Made by a program: the position numbers and the translations under genes
DNA from: Trichuris trichiura
Lineage: Eukaryota > Nematoda > Enoplea > Trichinellida > Trichuridae
Reading direction: 5' to 3'
Length of the DNA: 64,000 nt
Assembly: GCA_037903355.1 (NCBI GenBank)
Contig: JBAJFE010000042.1
Span: 1,562,001 to 1,626,000, forward strand
Notes under the pieces: model-generated
Database searches by the model: none
Told to the model about the DNA's origin: nothing
The model's input: the letters and a program-made list of their open reading frames with translations, nothing else
Shown here: positions 23,398 through 34,600 of the stretch, in pieces
Layout of the letters: each line of letters begins with the position of its first letter
Position numbering within the stretch: position 1 is the first letter of the stretch

Positions 23398-23822
23398 TTG
23401 GCGAACCAGAAGAGCGACATAGAAAAGTCGGCTGTCCGTGCTGTTGATGAGTCGTTACCCTTTGAAGTAGCAACTGACGCGTCAGAAGTCGCGTTAGCCG
23501 CCGTGCTGAATCGGCTAGGTAGACCCGTAGCATTCTTCTCGCGAACTCTACAGCCACATGAAAGACGATACGCCGCTGTAGTAAGAGAAGCACAAGCTGT
23601 CATCGAAGCAGTGCAGCACTAGCAGCACTACTTGACCGGAAAACATTTCACGATAAAAACAGACCAGCGTTCAGTAAACTTCATGTTTAGTAAGCAGCAC
23701 AGGAGTAAAATAAAAAACGATAAAATATTGAAGTGGCGGACGGAACTATCCTGTCTAGACTTCGACATAATCCATCGCCTTGGAAAGGACAATGTCCCGC
23801 CGGACGTGTTTTCGAGGATCGC
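23398..23822 (+). pseudogene. gypsy RNase H domain, broken
   Basis: LPFEVATDASEVALAAVLN carries the first catalytic Asp of gypsy RNase H, followed by PVAFFSRTLQPHERRYA. After an in-frame stop (23620-23622) the frame continues with HFTIKTDQRSV and LDFDIIHRLGKDNVPPDVFSR, the usual end of the domain. Confidence 0.88.
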
Positions 23823-24768
23823 CTGCGGCTTGGTGGCTTATGATAGGAGTCACTTGAAGCTCTTGCATGAAGGCCTCTGCTATCCAGGAGTGACCCGCTT
23901 GCAGCACTTTGTAAGACCTAACAATCTTCCCTACTCGCTCGATGAAATCAGTCAGGTGGTCAGTGGCTGTCGAGTATGCGCAGATTGTACACCCGTGTTT
24001 TATAGCCCTGAAAAAGCTACTCTTATCAAATCTACTCAGCCATTCGAACAGCTAAACTTGGACTTCAAGGATCCACTCCGTGGCGACCCTTCTAGTCGAT
24101 TTTTCCTGTGCGTTATAGATGAGTACTCGAGATTCCCTTTTGCCTTCCCGTGCCGTGATATGTCGAGTGCCTCAGTCATTAAAGCTCAGACTGAATTGTT
24201 CTGTTTGTTCGGCGTCCCTGCGTGCGTCCATTCAGACTGTGGAACGGCTTTCATGAGCCGCGAACTAAGAGATTTCCTTGTAAGCAAAGGCATAGCGTGC
24301 TGCAGAACTACAGCTTAAAACCCGCAAGGAAATGCGCAAGCTGAACGCAACATCTGAGTTATCTGGGAAACGGTAACGCTAGCGTTAAGATCGTGGCATA
24401 TGCCCATCTCGCAATGGCGTACTGTGCTTCCCGACGCACTATACGCTCCGCGCTCGCTTCTATTTACAGCCACTAATGCTACTCCAGATGAACGAATATT
24501 TGGCTTCTGTCGTCGTTCTACTTTGGGAACGTCGCTGCCAGCATGGCTGGCGCGTCCTGAGCCTGCCCTTCTGAAAGAGCACGTTCGCTCTAGCAAATTG
24601 GACCCGTTGGTCGAAGAAGTAGAGTTACTGGAAGCGAATCCTCAATACGCTCATGTTAGATCCCCTGATGGACGAGAGACTACCGTGTCTCTTCGCGACC
24701 TGGCGCCAGCAGGCTACCCTCGCGCTCGAAGCAATTTTGCTCATCCATCCGTTGGTAGGGCATTTTGA
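23823..24768 (+). pseudogene. gypsy integrase, broken
   Basis: Shows the zinc-binding region (HEGLCYPGVTRLQHFVR, then CRVCADC), the catalytic core with LNLDFKDPL and HSDCGTAFMSRELRDFL, a stop at 24316, then the C-terminal half ending in VSLRDLAPAGYPR. The catalytic Glu lies in the short stretch after the stop. Non-functional. Confidence 0.85.
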
Positions 24769-24870
24769 AGTTTACTTACAGATACATCCAACAGGCCAAA
24801 CCCGTGAATCTGAAGATTTACTATGAAACAACTCAAGCCTGTTAAAAGACATCCTGTCTTTCGAAAGAGG
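24740..24870 (+). repeat. Dispersed repeat R3, copy 1
   Basis: About 110 bp (GCTCATCCATCCGTTGGTAG..TTTTGAAGTTTACTTACAG..GAAACAACTCAAGCC) also present at 37739-37890 (minus) and 54928-55015 (plus). Here it overlaps the last codons and stop of the gypsy integrase. In the other copies it follows a family B hammerhead-like motif. Confidence 0.65.
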
Positions 24871-25043
24871 ACAGTGTACCTTAAATCTGCTTTACAACAA
24901 TCCATAGGAATAATTAGTTATGAAAATGTTGCTGGCTCTGACATATCTGCTAGGCTTCATAGGGCTGTCACATGCTCATTTCCGCCTTGATCTGTCTCAG
25001 GTATTCTGTTCAATTTTTGTCTCAATTGCACTGTTAATAATTA

Positions 25044-25260
25044 CCGTATATTGCGGCCTATAAGAACACCTCTATACCTAAGTAATGGGTAGTAATGATT
25101 GGCCCAGTTAATCACTTAGTGAGTCTAATTGAGGTAGAAGAATTGCTGTTCATCTCATAGGACTAATAAGTAGAATGCGAGCCTACGAAGTACCAACTGG
25201 GCCAATTATTACCACCCATTACTTAGGTAGAGGGGTGTTCTTATAGACCGTAATATACGG
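25044..25260. mobile_element. TA-flanked MITE with long inverted repeats
   Basis: A 217-bp element flanked by TA (25042-25043 and 25261-25262). The arms are about 65 bp and nearly identical: CCGTATATTGCGGCCTATAA on the left, CCGTATATTACGGTCTATAA on the right (reverse complement), and continue through ACCTAAGTAATGGGT..TTGGCCCAGTT. It can fold into a long hairpin. No coding capacity; superfamily not assigned. Confidence 0.85.
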
Positions 25261-25262
25261 TA

Positions 25263-27170
25263 TGTTAAGGGAACATTTTGATGAAGATTAGTGCTGTCAG
25301 TGTCAGGCTGAGAAACTTTTTTTACCTTTTTACTCTCTCATTTCTGGCAGAAGTAGCAAGAGGGTAAAGTTCTCTTTGCAGATGTTAATCTTTGTGAAGC
25401 AATGAGTTCTCGTAGGCGTTACTTTATCCATGGGAACATGCTTTTTCGCAAGTGTTATTCAATCTGAGCGATGAATGGGCACAGAAAGTCAGTGAATGTG
25501 AATTTTGCCAAGTCAGTGTGCACTTTGTTGCAGCGGTAATGAGATCCGGCAAAAACAGATAACACAATCCCGCAAGAGGTCTGCATAACAGCTGAAACTT
25601 CCCGAAAGGAAATCTTTGAAACATGCCTATTGAAACGTAATGGATGCTGCCTTCAAGGGAGATCGTTCATTGGCGACAGTCATAAGTGAGACAGCAGATT
25701 CCATTAATACGAATCACGCGTCGAATCACATGGGTTGAGCTGTACGCTCCAAAGCGTACTGCATGCCCAACTCACTGACCTAGAAAAGGGACTTACAAAA
25801 CGCGGCAAAAAAAGGGAGAGAGGAGACAAGTGCTGGATGGAAGCTCAGTGCAGCTGTTTGGGGTCATGCCTTTCGTTTCGTTTCGTTATCGGTAACAAAT
25901 AATAGTGTCTCGAGAAGAATCTTCTCTGATGGCATGCGGGCCAGGCAAGACGCTCGAGAATGTTTGCAAACCAAATTAGTAATAGGTTTCTGTTAATATC
26001 AAGCAATTCCAAAAACAATAGCAATGAACAAAAGGATGTCGATTACACACAGTAGTACTGACTGTAATAAGGACGCCAGATCAACAGCTAGGCAGTCCGT
26101 ACGACACGCAATACACAACAGATGAAGAGCGAACTTGGTTATATTTTTTACCCTACTGTTCGGCTTTAGCAGCGACTCTAAGGGAAGCACGTTTCCTGAA
26201 ACGACGCTAAGCGAGGACTGCTTCTATTAAAATCACAGAAATCGCTTCTGCTAAATAAGAAGAAGCCAACCAACTCGAAACCAGCGTGAAGAGAATAATT
26301 GAAAACAAAATATGCCTGCCTGAATGGGTCTTTAATGCTGGTAAAAGTTCCCTCTTCTCAGAAGGGATACGGTAACAGACATTTACAAGTAAAGAAAAGA
26401 AGAGAGCACTTAGATTTAAAGCAAAACTGGATAGGCTGAATCGCCTGTTTTGTGAAAATCAAGTTGTGTATGTTATTAGAAGTGTCCTAACGTATAAAGC
26501 TGCTAATCCTTAATGCTTCAAAAGAAAGCGTAAGCACTTAGTTTTTAGAAGGAGTTACGGTATGCCTTTTTTATTGAAAATCATAGGTCCAAAGAAGAGA
26601 CCAGAGCTTTCGGGAATTTCAGGTAGCGTCTTCAGGATAAAAGCTCGAGATGAACGCTAGCTGTTGGTGTTTTGAATGCGCAGTAAGAATGCATGGACTG
26701 AGAGCAGGCCAGTTCGCTGCTGGAATGCTTCCCTGAGAGAACCTTGTTACGCAACTTTCTTATTCAGCTGTCGCGTGGGCTGAGACGTCACGCAACAGAT
26801 TTCAATTTCAAAACAATCCTAGTCAGGGTTATAATGGACAGCCTTGTGTCCTTGTAACACCGTTCAGGATTGCTTGTTTTGAAATGAGTCGATAATGGTT
26901 CATGGTTTTACGCTGGCATTTGGAACCAGGTCAAACAAAGCCCCTGCATACGAGTTGATGAGCAGGAGTGTAAACTAAATTAGCTACAACTAAAATATTG
27001 ATTGTCAAAATCTTGACAAATCAAATTATACCAACCGGGCGATAAGAACTGATGAAGCTTAAGCCCACATGAAATTCTTCCACTTAATAAATTACTTTGA
27101 ATCAGTGCATTCCTGAAAAAGTTTCTACCTGAGGAGCTCATTGCCGATGTTCAGTTTAACTGGAACCATG
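25263..27170. other. No gene recognised
   Basis: Nothing supported on either strand. A GAGCTTTCGGGAATTTC..GTAGCGTCTTCAGG stretch at 26606-26640 is a decayed relative of the Penelope-type terminal motif (minus strand). A TTTCG run occurs at 25868-25885. Confidence 0.35.
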
Positions 27171-27466
27171 AATCTTCTCATATCCAGCTAGTGACGCCGA
27201 ACTTGCACGTATCCGCAATGGACACTCGGAACTATATCTCTGGATTGGATTCAAATATGCGCTACGCTTGGCTGCAGAAAGTAAGCCACCGGTGAGGAAG
27301 CGCCTTTTAAAGTCCTATTAGTAATAGAAAATGCTCCAGGGCACCTGGGGTCCCAGAAGTACAGCACTGAAACTGTCGAAGTCATCCAACTGCCTCTGAA
27401 CATAGCTGCACTAGAACTACTTCATGATCACGGGAACTGCAGCAGATAACCCGACAAATGACTCAG
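27171..27466 (+). pseudogene. Possible exon, then DDE transposase scrap (Tigger/jerky-like)
   Basis: From about 27119 a frame reads FLPEELIADVQFNWN.. and ends at AAA|GTAAGC (27281), looking like an exon but without a recognised family. From 27305 a second frame reads FKVLLVIENAPGHLG, which matches the conserved second catalytic block of Tigger/jerky DDE transposases (usually DNAPGHP); the catalytic Asp is replaced by Glu. It then runs through VEVIQLPLNIAALELL to a stop. The relationship between the two segments is unclear. Confidence 0.5.
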
Positions 27467-27763
27467 GGGTCTACCACAGCTTAGCAAAGATTGACCTAGC
27501 GGGGCAGCCATGCGGGTACCGCTCCCCGTACCACATGACACGAAGGCACTGTCGAAAACAGCCCGTAACTGCATAACCTGGTCTAATTCTATGGGCAGAA
27601 TTTTATAAGGAAAAAGATGGACCGCTGGATAGTTGTTGTCAGCGTCATTACAACGAACGAAGGCCTGAACGAAATCATATTTATACCTTCTGCCGTCAAG
27701 CTCTTCAACCAAAGACTTTTTCAAATCAGTAGTACCACGTGTGCAACTCCGCATGGCATACAT
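27428..27763 (-). CDS. Hypothetical open frame
   Basis: A 336-bp minus-strand frame, no family recognised. Composition looks protein-like (segment GRRYKYDFVQAFVRCNDADN; later GTGSGTRMAAPLGQ). It lacks a clear ATG context and may be an exon. It overlaps the end of the DDE scrap on the other strand by about 40 bp, which argues for caution. Confidence 0.25.
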   Translation of the reverse strand: MYAMRSCTRGTTDLKKSLVEELDGRRYKYDFVQAFVRCNDADNNYPAVHLFPYKILPIELDQVMQLRAVFDSAFVSCGTGSGTRMAAPLGQSLLSCGRPLSHLSGYLLQFP

Positions 27764-28025
27764 TAATTACTTAAATGAACCCAAAGACCATTTCAGTCTT
27801 CACAGAAACGCCAATCGTAAGAGCGGGTTTCAAGTAAGTGTAACGCAAAAAACAGCTACCTCACGGAAACTTCTTGCGTTCCAATATTTAACTCGAACGG
27901 TCAACCGACCTCCGCGAAGTATTAATAAAATGGAGCAAAACTATTTTTAGAATATGCAAGATTTTTTCAGACTACCAAACTCCCAAGGTGTCATTTACAA
28001 TTCAAGCAAATGTACGGCAAGGTGC

Positions 28026-28406
28026 TTACTTACCACTCATTAAATCAGTAATTTTCATGGGAGTGCTAGCGCCCCTGGAGGCTTTGGAAAATTTCCAGGA
28101 ACGCTGGAAGGCTGGTGGGGCACGCTGGGGGCTCTTAAAGGCTGAACGGGACACTAGAAGATCTAAGGCGTCGCTGAAAAGTGAGCAAGTGAAAGTTCGC
28201 TTTGGACGCTGCTTAAGTTGTGGTTGTAATACGCAATGCAAATGAGCAAAAAACCCTCTCGGCGGCTGGGACAATTCTCTCCGGCGTGACCCAGCGTCCT
28301 GCAGGCATGCAAGTCGCCTATTTGAACTGCGCTTCCAGACGAGTGGGACTGCTTGCAGCTGCGATGGATTTTGTGGCATTAGTTGCTGCTGATTTTGTGA
28401 CAACAA
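28026..28406 (-). CDS. Hypothetical open frame, possible exon
   Basis: A minus-strand frame open for at least 380 bp, starting Gln-rich (LLSQNQQQLMPQNPSQLQ) and becoming basic and Ser/Arg-rich. It meets a good donor (ATGAGTG|GTAAGC at about 28032), so it could be an exon ending in phase 1. No partner exon was found; the frame at 27428-27763 does not join it cleanly. No known domain. Confidence 0.3.
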   Translation of the reverse strand: MLSQNQQQLMPQNPSQLQAVPLVWKRSSNRRLACLQDAGSRRRELSQPPRGFFAHLHCVLQPQLKQRPKRTFTCSLFSDALDLLVSRSAFKSPQRAPPAFQRSWKFSKASRGASTPMKITDLMSGK

Positions 28407-28429
28407 TGCACCAGCTGATTCTATAGATA

Positions 28430-30390
28430 ACTCACAGTGAATGGTTTTACTTCTTGCCTATTGCTAATCTGTCTTCTAGCGAGAATTATATCTAGATGAT
28501 TCCTATTGGTCAACTTTATTTCTAAATTTGACCAGTAAAGTTTTGACCCATTATCTACCCTTTTCTATATCTCCGCTTTTCCCTGTTCTCGGAAAGCATT
28601 GGTAAAGATATAAAAGCAGACAAGAATGGGCGTAAACCAACCGCTGGAGGTATCACTATTCGTTCCTGTCAGACGAAGGAGGGGAAGAGTAACGTCTGCC
28701 GAATACCAGCGAGAGAAAAAGTGGGGGCGAGGAGCCAATGAAATCTGAGCACTGTAAGGAGCGCTGGAGAGAAGGTTTAGAAATAAAACGTTAAATGGAT
28801 GTTAGTAATCATAAAGGCCTTCATCCTCTTGATATTGAGTAAGCTGAAGAGAAAGAGGTGAATGAGGAGGAAGAAGAGCTGTTGTTACATCTTACCAGTA
28901 CAAAAGCTCTTGTTTACGTTTCTGTCGACTGTGGATGGCACTCGCTGTGGTACATAAAGTGCTTCTATGCATACGTTTTGATAAATGCTCATTTCATTGT
29001 AGATTTGTGTATATTTCACGATACGAAACGACAAAAAAATTTTGTCTGGTTAGCAGGTGCATTCGTAATACGGACTGGTAAAAAGCTTGCTCGTAATTGT
29101 TTGAATATTTCAAGGCTGCTTCGTCTGCCTACGTGTATGAAATATCAGAATGTCTGGAACACTTCCTCCTGCGCTCACTCAGTAAACTGAATACGTCTTG
29201 ACCAACATTGTTCAAACCTGCATTATCCAAACGATGGCTGTAAGTCAAAATCTTTGTTAACCACTGCCTGCAGAGCAGAAGGAAAAACGCAACGCAGTAC
29301 ACTTCCTCTATGAATTCACTTAATTAGCAGTTTTACAAACAGACAGCACAATAGCACAACTCAAGTTTTTCAATGACTTCTTGAAATTCTGAATTTTTAC
29401 GAAAAAGGTCATGCACTTTAGATAAAGCATTTGGAACTCCAGTCTCTTTGTCAGCTTATTTAATGGTACTAATAATAAGAACGGTGGTTCCCGAAGTCAC
29501 ATCCGTCGCAGCTTATCTCAACTGCTATTTACTTTTTTCCAATGCACTCCGGCCGGATTTTCATAAATCTACCAACCTAGCTATACGGCTAACGTAAATT
29601 TGCTAAATAAAGGTTAGCAACAGAGATGTACATGAACTAATTTACACTGGAATTCAAAAGAAGAAAAAAATTGTGGTTTGCAGACGTACCCTTTGTCTTG
29701 TGCAGCGGACATGGGACTGGCGTAGGCGACGTGACCATCGCGTGAATGCAAGAATGTCCGCTAAGCCTCAAGTGCATTATTCATGGAGCAAGATGTAAGA
29801 TGATACACAGTAATGCGTGAGCAGCATTTAATGCACATTGTTAGTACTTCCATTCCTGCCATATGATTCTCAGATCCTACGTTGTTCCTTCTACCAATAA
29901 TTCTTGTCATTCTTCTCCGCTTTTGTCGGCCTTCTGATAGCTCTCACGATCAACCCTTTGACATTTCCTCCTAGCACCTGAAAAGGAAATATTGCTCCCT
30001 TGAAGACCACATGGTTAGTCACATATCAAAACGTTCCGGCAGAGACCTGGTTCCATAACCGTTAATGGCTTACTACTAGCTCTTATTTTGATATTGGGGT
30101 ACCTTCAAATGAGCACAGGAAAAACAATTCGCCAGTACAGAAGAAGCAAACTTCTTTGATTCTCCTCAAGATTAAATGTACTAAATTATCCGGAAGTTTA
30201 ACAAATCAATCTTATCTAAGTGGCGCAGACTAATGAACGAAGTCTTGGGTCAGCTGCCGCAGGAAACTTTTAAAAAGCAACGGGAAAAGAAGTATTACCA
30301 AAATGTTTCCAAGTGTATTGCGCAGCAACGTTTTTGGAGCTAGAATCTTTCAGATTGAAGTCCAATGAAAGCACCATTGGACAAGCAATA
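28430..30390. other. No gene recognised
   Basis: A plus-strand reading at 28858-29190 (acidic start, 110 residues) has no motif, no signal and no splice support. Nothing else seen on either strand. Confidence 0.3.
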
Positions 30391-30774
30391 CAGGCGGCCC
30401 TCGTTATCCGCGGATTCTATACAAGGCAGTTCGTCGGCGTGAAATAGTGACGCCATTTTTTCACAAAAGCATGCGCACCGCTGGTTGGCATTATAGTTGC
30501 AGTAACGTCGTTGCCGGCCTGAGCAGCAACGTGATCGTCTGCCCGGGCGCGAAAGATCTTTTTTGCCCACAACGCTCTCTAACCATGCGCAATGCTAATG
30601 AGGCCTTGTCATTTTTCTGATTGTTCATTATTGCTTCGTGCGCGTTGTCGAGCCTATTCGCTGTGCGCGAACATCAGTTTCCCTCCAGCATGGTAGGTTT
30701 GAACTCTCGCGTCGTTTAACTGGTGTCGCATAGGAAGATGGCTGACAGAGGGCAAGTAAGCGGTTCCTCTAGGA

Positions 30775-31027
30775 TAGTGTTTCTCAACGTGGGCTCTGGG
30801 GCTCCCCTGGGGGGCCCTGGGAGATTTTAGGGGAGCCCTGGAAGCCAGGGGGCCCTGGAGGATAATGCGGCAGGACATTGTCCCAACAAACGGTGGGCCC
30901 TAGAAGGATTAGGGGGCCCTGACACGACCTAGGCGGCCCTGGTGGGCCCTGACACGACCTAGGCGGCCCTGGTGGGCCCTGACAAGGCCTAGGGGAGCCC
31001 TGGGGCAAAAAAGGTTGAGAAACTATG
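30775..31027. mobile_element. hAT MITE nested in the Tigger element
   Basis: 253 bp flanked by a perfect 8-bp duplication CTCTAGGA (30767-30774 and 31028-31035). Ends: TAGTGTTTCTCAACGTGGG and (reverse complement) CATAGTTTCTCAACCTTTT, sharing GTTTCTCAAC. Extremely G/C-rich with repeated GGGGCCCTGG words. No coding capacity on this strand. Confidence 0.92.
30911..31003. repeat. Three 30-bp tandem repeats inside the hAT MITE
   Basis: The unit GGCCCTGACACGACCTAGGC plus GGCCCTGGTG occurs twice without change, then a third time with changes (GGCCCTGACAAGGCCTAGGG). This is a satellite-like expansion within the element. Confidence 0.85.
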
Positions 31028-31663
31028 CTCTAGGACTAAGAGACAACGTAGCGTCCTTACTCTTCATGAGAAAGTAGAAGTCCTTGATCTTTTGAAAAGC
31101 GGATTGTTATTTGCCGAAGTGAGCCGCAGGGTCTGGAAGAATGAATCCAGCATTCGTATGATAAAACGGAAGGAAGCTGAGACTCGAGGAAACGTGTACT
31201 TTGACCCTTCATTGGCGAAAAGAGCTGCTGTAGTTCGCAACAAAGTGCTCGTGAAAGCCGAGAAAGCGCTAAGCATTTGAATAGAGGACATGTCGCGGAA
31301 GAATGTCCCCGCCGATGGGAAAGTTATTCGGGAGAAAACGCTGAGCTTATATGAGCACTTCTCTGGCGTGGTTGCAGAGAAAGAGAGAAAAAGGTTTACT
31401 GCTAGCAAAGGATGGCTAGCAAAATACGTGAAGCGCTTCAACCTCACGAACTTAAAGATCGCTGGGAAAACGGCACTTGCTGATTTCGTAGCTGCCTCGA
31501 CGTTCCCGAAGAAATTCAAGGGGACAGGACAAAATACGCAGCTAGAATACAAGCTATTTAGCCTTTTTCATAGGGTAGCCAATATAACGCGGAATTCAAC
31601 TTTACGCGGTAAAATGCTCAAAATGTTGGACGAATTAACCGCGGGTAACGAGGGCCACCTGTA

Positions 31664-34600
31664 TATTCAAAACGTTGCTCACACTCAGTTGAATGATAAA
31701 TCATACTTTGTACAGGAATCTGCTTGCTTAGAAGATTGTGAAATAGCACTAGCGACGTGAAGCTCTGCCTAAAAAAAGTAATGCTCTTTCAAAATTGAAA
31801 GCAAATAATGGTTTTAATTAAAACCTAATATTTCACGCCGAACCACTAAACTAGAAAAACTTCTTTGACTTGACGCTTGTGGCCATGAGCAAACTAGAGC
31901 GTGTTTACTGATCAGATGACGTTGTAGCTTAAATATCCTTTTAAACCTTGAAATTCTCATCGCACAAGCTGCTAAGAGACCATCTTCTCTCTCCCTCTCT
32001 CACACGACGAAGCGTCAAGGCACTAAAAAAACCTGGGGAGCCACTGGTGAGTTGATTCATGAAACTTCATAAATGAAGAACTGTTCCATAGATCACGAAG
32101 TTGGTAGTTGCGAACTAAACTACTGACAACGCGAGAAACGTTCTTATTGATAGCAAATCAGAAGGAAGCGGGCAGATAATATTTATTGAAACATTTCAAA
32201 CGTAGATACATAGAAGTGATAATCCGCTTGTGTACAAAACATGTTGGCTACAAAAATGATTTGTTAGCATCATGTCATCGCCCCCTGAAGTAATTAAGCT
32301 AAGACGAAGGCTGCAGCTATCTGCAAGCTGCGACCACTGAACCTCAAAATCCTGAACTATTAAAATCATGAATTTTAAAATCTGGAATATCAGAATCTTG
32401 AACCTTGAAATCTCAAACCAATAATTCCCAAAGTGTGCTGCATGCCCAAGGAGACAATGGAAGCTGACAACGCGTTGGAGAGGTCGATATAGGCAAATGG
32501 GGTTATGGAAATTTAACGGCTCAGCGAAAGGTTTGAAGAAGTGCGTGTATTACACTTCGCTGGGCTTTTTGGGATAGCTCCCACTATTCAGAGCTCTTGC
32601 TGACCTGAGATAGCATGAAGGAACTCGCGAGACTTAGACAGAATCATTCATGTGATTTATCTTCATAGAAAAATTTGTCAGTCATCCTGCAGAGCTACTA
32701 CGCTAGCACCTACGAACAGTCGCCAAACCTGAGTCTTTGATTCTTCATAGTCGTAGGTTATTTTCATAACATAATACTTCTGGTTGGAGCGGCTTATTGC
32801 ATTGTGCTACATGTTCCACTACAGCAGAGGCTTCTTTAGCTTTTTGCATTGTAATTTTCGGGTCCAATATTTTTCTACCTCACTAGGGGGTTAGATGGCC
32901 GCTATTACAATATGAAAGTTCATATTGTTATTGTACCCAGTGAACAGTGCTTCTTTGATTCTTCTGCTTACAGAAGGCGTCATGACAAAGGATTCGTACT
33001 TGAAGTTGTTGAATATTTGTATAATGCCGAATTTAAACATTGCAAAATGATTTGAATGATCGACTCCGGCAAGTTCCATACCGTACCTTCTCTAATAAAA
33101 ACCTATTTACCCAAAGCCAGGCATTCAACTTTGGAACATGCCAGTTCAATCTCATCTATAGGGGTGAGTCATGGCTTTCGTGCATACGCAGCATACATAT
33201 GCAAGAACTCCCTGTCGTACTATAGTGAGCGCGGATGCTGGAGATGATAGGCATTTATAGGAGAACCCTAAGATCTCTGAACCTGGCAGCTACTAATAAT
33301 GATGCATCATCTGGAGGTCAGATTGGTGGTATTAACGAAAAGGATTTCTTTTGTTAATGGCTGTAATGTTCCAGTGTTCATCAGCAAGCGTTTAAACGTC
33401 GCTGTACTGAATTTTTGAAGGAAAATCAAGCTTGCAGTTAATGAGTAAGAGAACGAGCGCTACAATAAGGTGGCAATAATTTTGCATTTTGTCGCGTCCC
33501 ACACTGATTTTACAATTACATGGCTTTTTCTAATGCTTATTTGCGTAACACATTTCTGCCATCTCAGGAACATTGTGTTTGTCCCATAAGTCGCTTGCAC
33601 CGGTCGGCCACTCTGTTTGAAGTTACCACTAAATGTCACAGTAAGCGCACGCCATTTGGCCTTAAGCCAAACAGTTATTAACTGTGTGCTACGTGCAGCA
33701 GCTTTGTATTGCTGCTAACGGTGTCTGCCTTGTCCAAGCGTAAACCGAAACTGAAAACGATTTCTTCCACCCAATTTTATGCCGCTACGTATTTTTGCAT
33801 TACGCGAAATGTAAGTATGCGTAGCATAATGATGACAAAGTGCAAAAAGACAATGAAATAAGCGTTCCGTTTCCTTTTAGGTTTAGGCTAAGGTAAAATA
33901 AGCTCACTGTTCAAAAGATTAGAAACTTTAGCCTATGCGACTGTCGTCCACCCACTACAGCTTCATAGTGTCGCTGCATGGCTTCTTTTCTTGCAGCAGA
34001 CAATTTCTTTTTGTTTGGGAAACTTTAACCAAAAATGTCTTCGCCACCGCTGACAAAAGCGTCGACCGTTTAATCGAATCAACATTGCGTTGTCAGTAGC
34101 GCACGTGCGTATTACTGGCAGCGTGGCTTATTTCGAAAAGAGCAAAAAACTGTCTTACAATGCAGCCTTGTCAAGTTAAAAATTTATTCTTATGCTGCCA
34201 CTAAAAGCTCGACTAGAAATGTTTAGCATCAAGTTACGCCGCTTCACCGTATGATATAATGACAATGGTACAGTAATCTGCTTTTGCATGCATGCAAAAG
34301 CTGAACAATGCCGGAACAATTTTTGATTCATCTGTCACTAAACTTTATGTGCCACACTATTACGGGTTGCGTTAAAATCCCTCATAGTCAAATTAAAAAG
34401 CATAGTGCAACGCGAAGTGGAAATTTGCTACCATTTCTTCTGATGCTAGCAGCAGTTTTAAAAGCTCCAATTTTCAAACAGGTAAGTTGAATACAACGTT
34501 TTAAAGCAATGTCACTGTTGACAACTCTCTGGAAGAAAAAATATAGAACTTCACCGGCTTAGTAATTGCAGGAAAAAAAGGGATGGCATTTACCCAACGA

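Larger units (their letters stand above)
23350..24768 (+). mobile_element. Ty3/gypsy retrotransposon fragment
   Basis: Begins at the RT/RNase H boundary and runs through RNase H and integrase. It lacks gag, protease and RT. It abuts the truncated copia element within about 80 bp and in the same orientation. No LTR was recognised to its right; the sequence beyond 24740 is shared with two other places in the window. Confidence 0.85.
30738..31525 (+). pseudogene. Tigger transposase, N-terminal CENP-B-type half, interrupted
   Basis: ATG at 30738 opens a frame that is cut after 12 codons by the hAT MITE. Removing the MITE and one copy of its 8-bp duplication restores the frame into LHEKVEVLDLLKSG, the psq/CENP-B N-terminal helix-turn-helix. 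One in-frame TGA (31278-31280) follows, then the CENP-B second domain (FTASKGWLAKYVKRFNLTN). The DDE domain is absent and the frame runs into the right terminal repeat region. Its product, if any, would be a DNA-binding protein without catalytic part. Confidence 0.85.
30391..31661 (+). mobile_element. pogo/Tigger element with both ends
   Basis: A 1271-bp element between TA dinucleotides (30389-30390 and 31662-31663). Terminal inverted repeats: left CAGGCGGCCCTCGTTATCCG, right (reverse complement) CAGGTGGCCCTCGTTACCCG. It carries the 5' half of a transposase frame but no DDE core, so it is an internal-deletion derivative. It is split by a hAT MITE at 30775-31027. Confidence 0.92.

Noticed and set aside
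28858..29190. 110-residue plus-strand frame starting with a run of Glu
   Set aside because: No motif, no splice sites, no neighbouring exon.
30654..31008. Pro/Gly-rich minus-strand frames (GPPGPPRSCQGPPG) resembling collagen
   Set aside because: They fall inside the GC-rich hAT MITE tandem repeat; the collagen look comes from the GGGCCCTGG words.
31064..31552. 162-residue minus-strand frame
   Set aside because: Shadow of the Tigger transposase frame on the plus strand.
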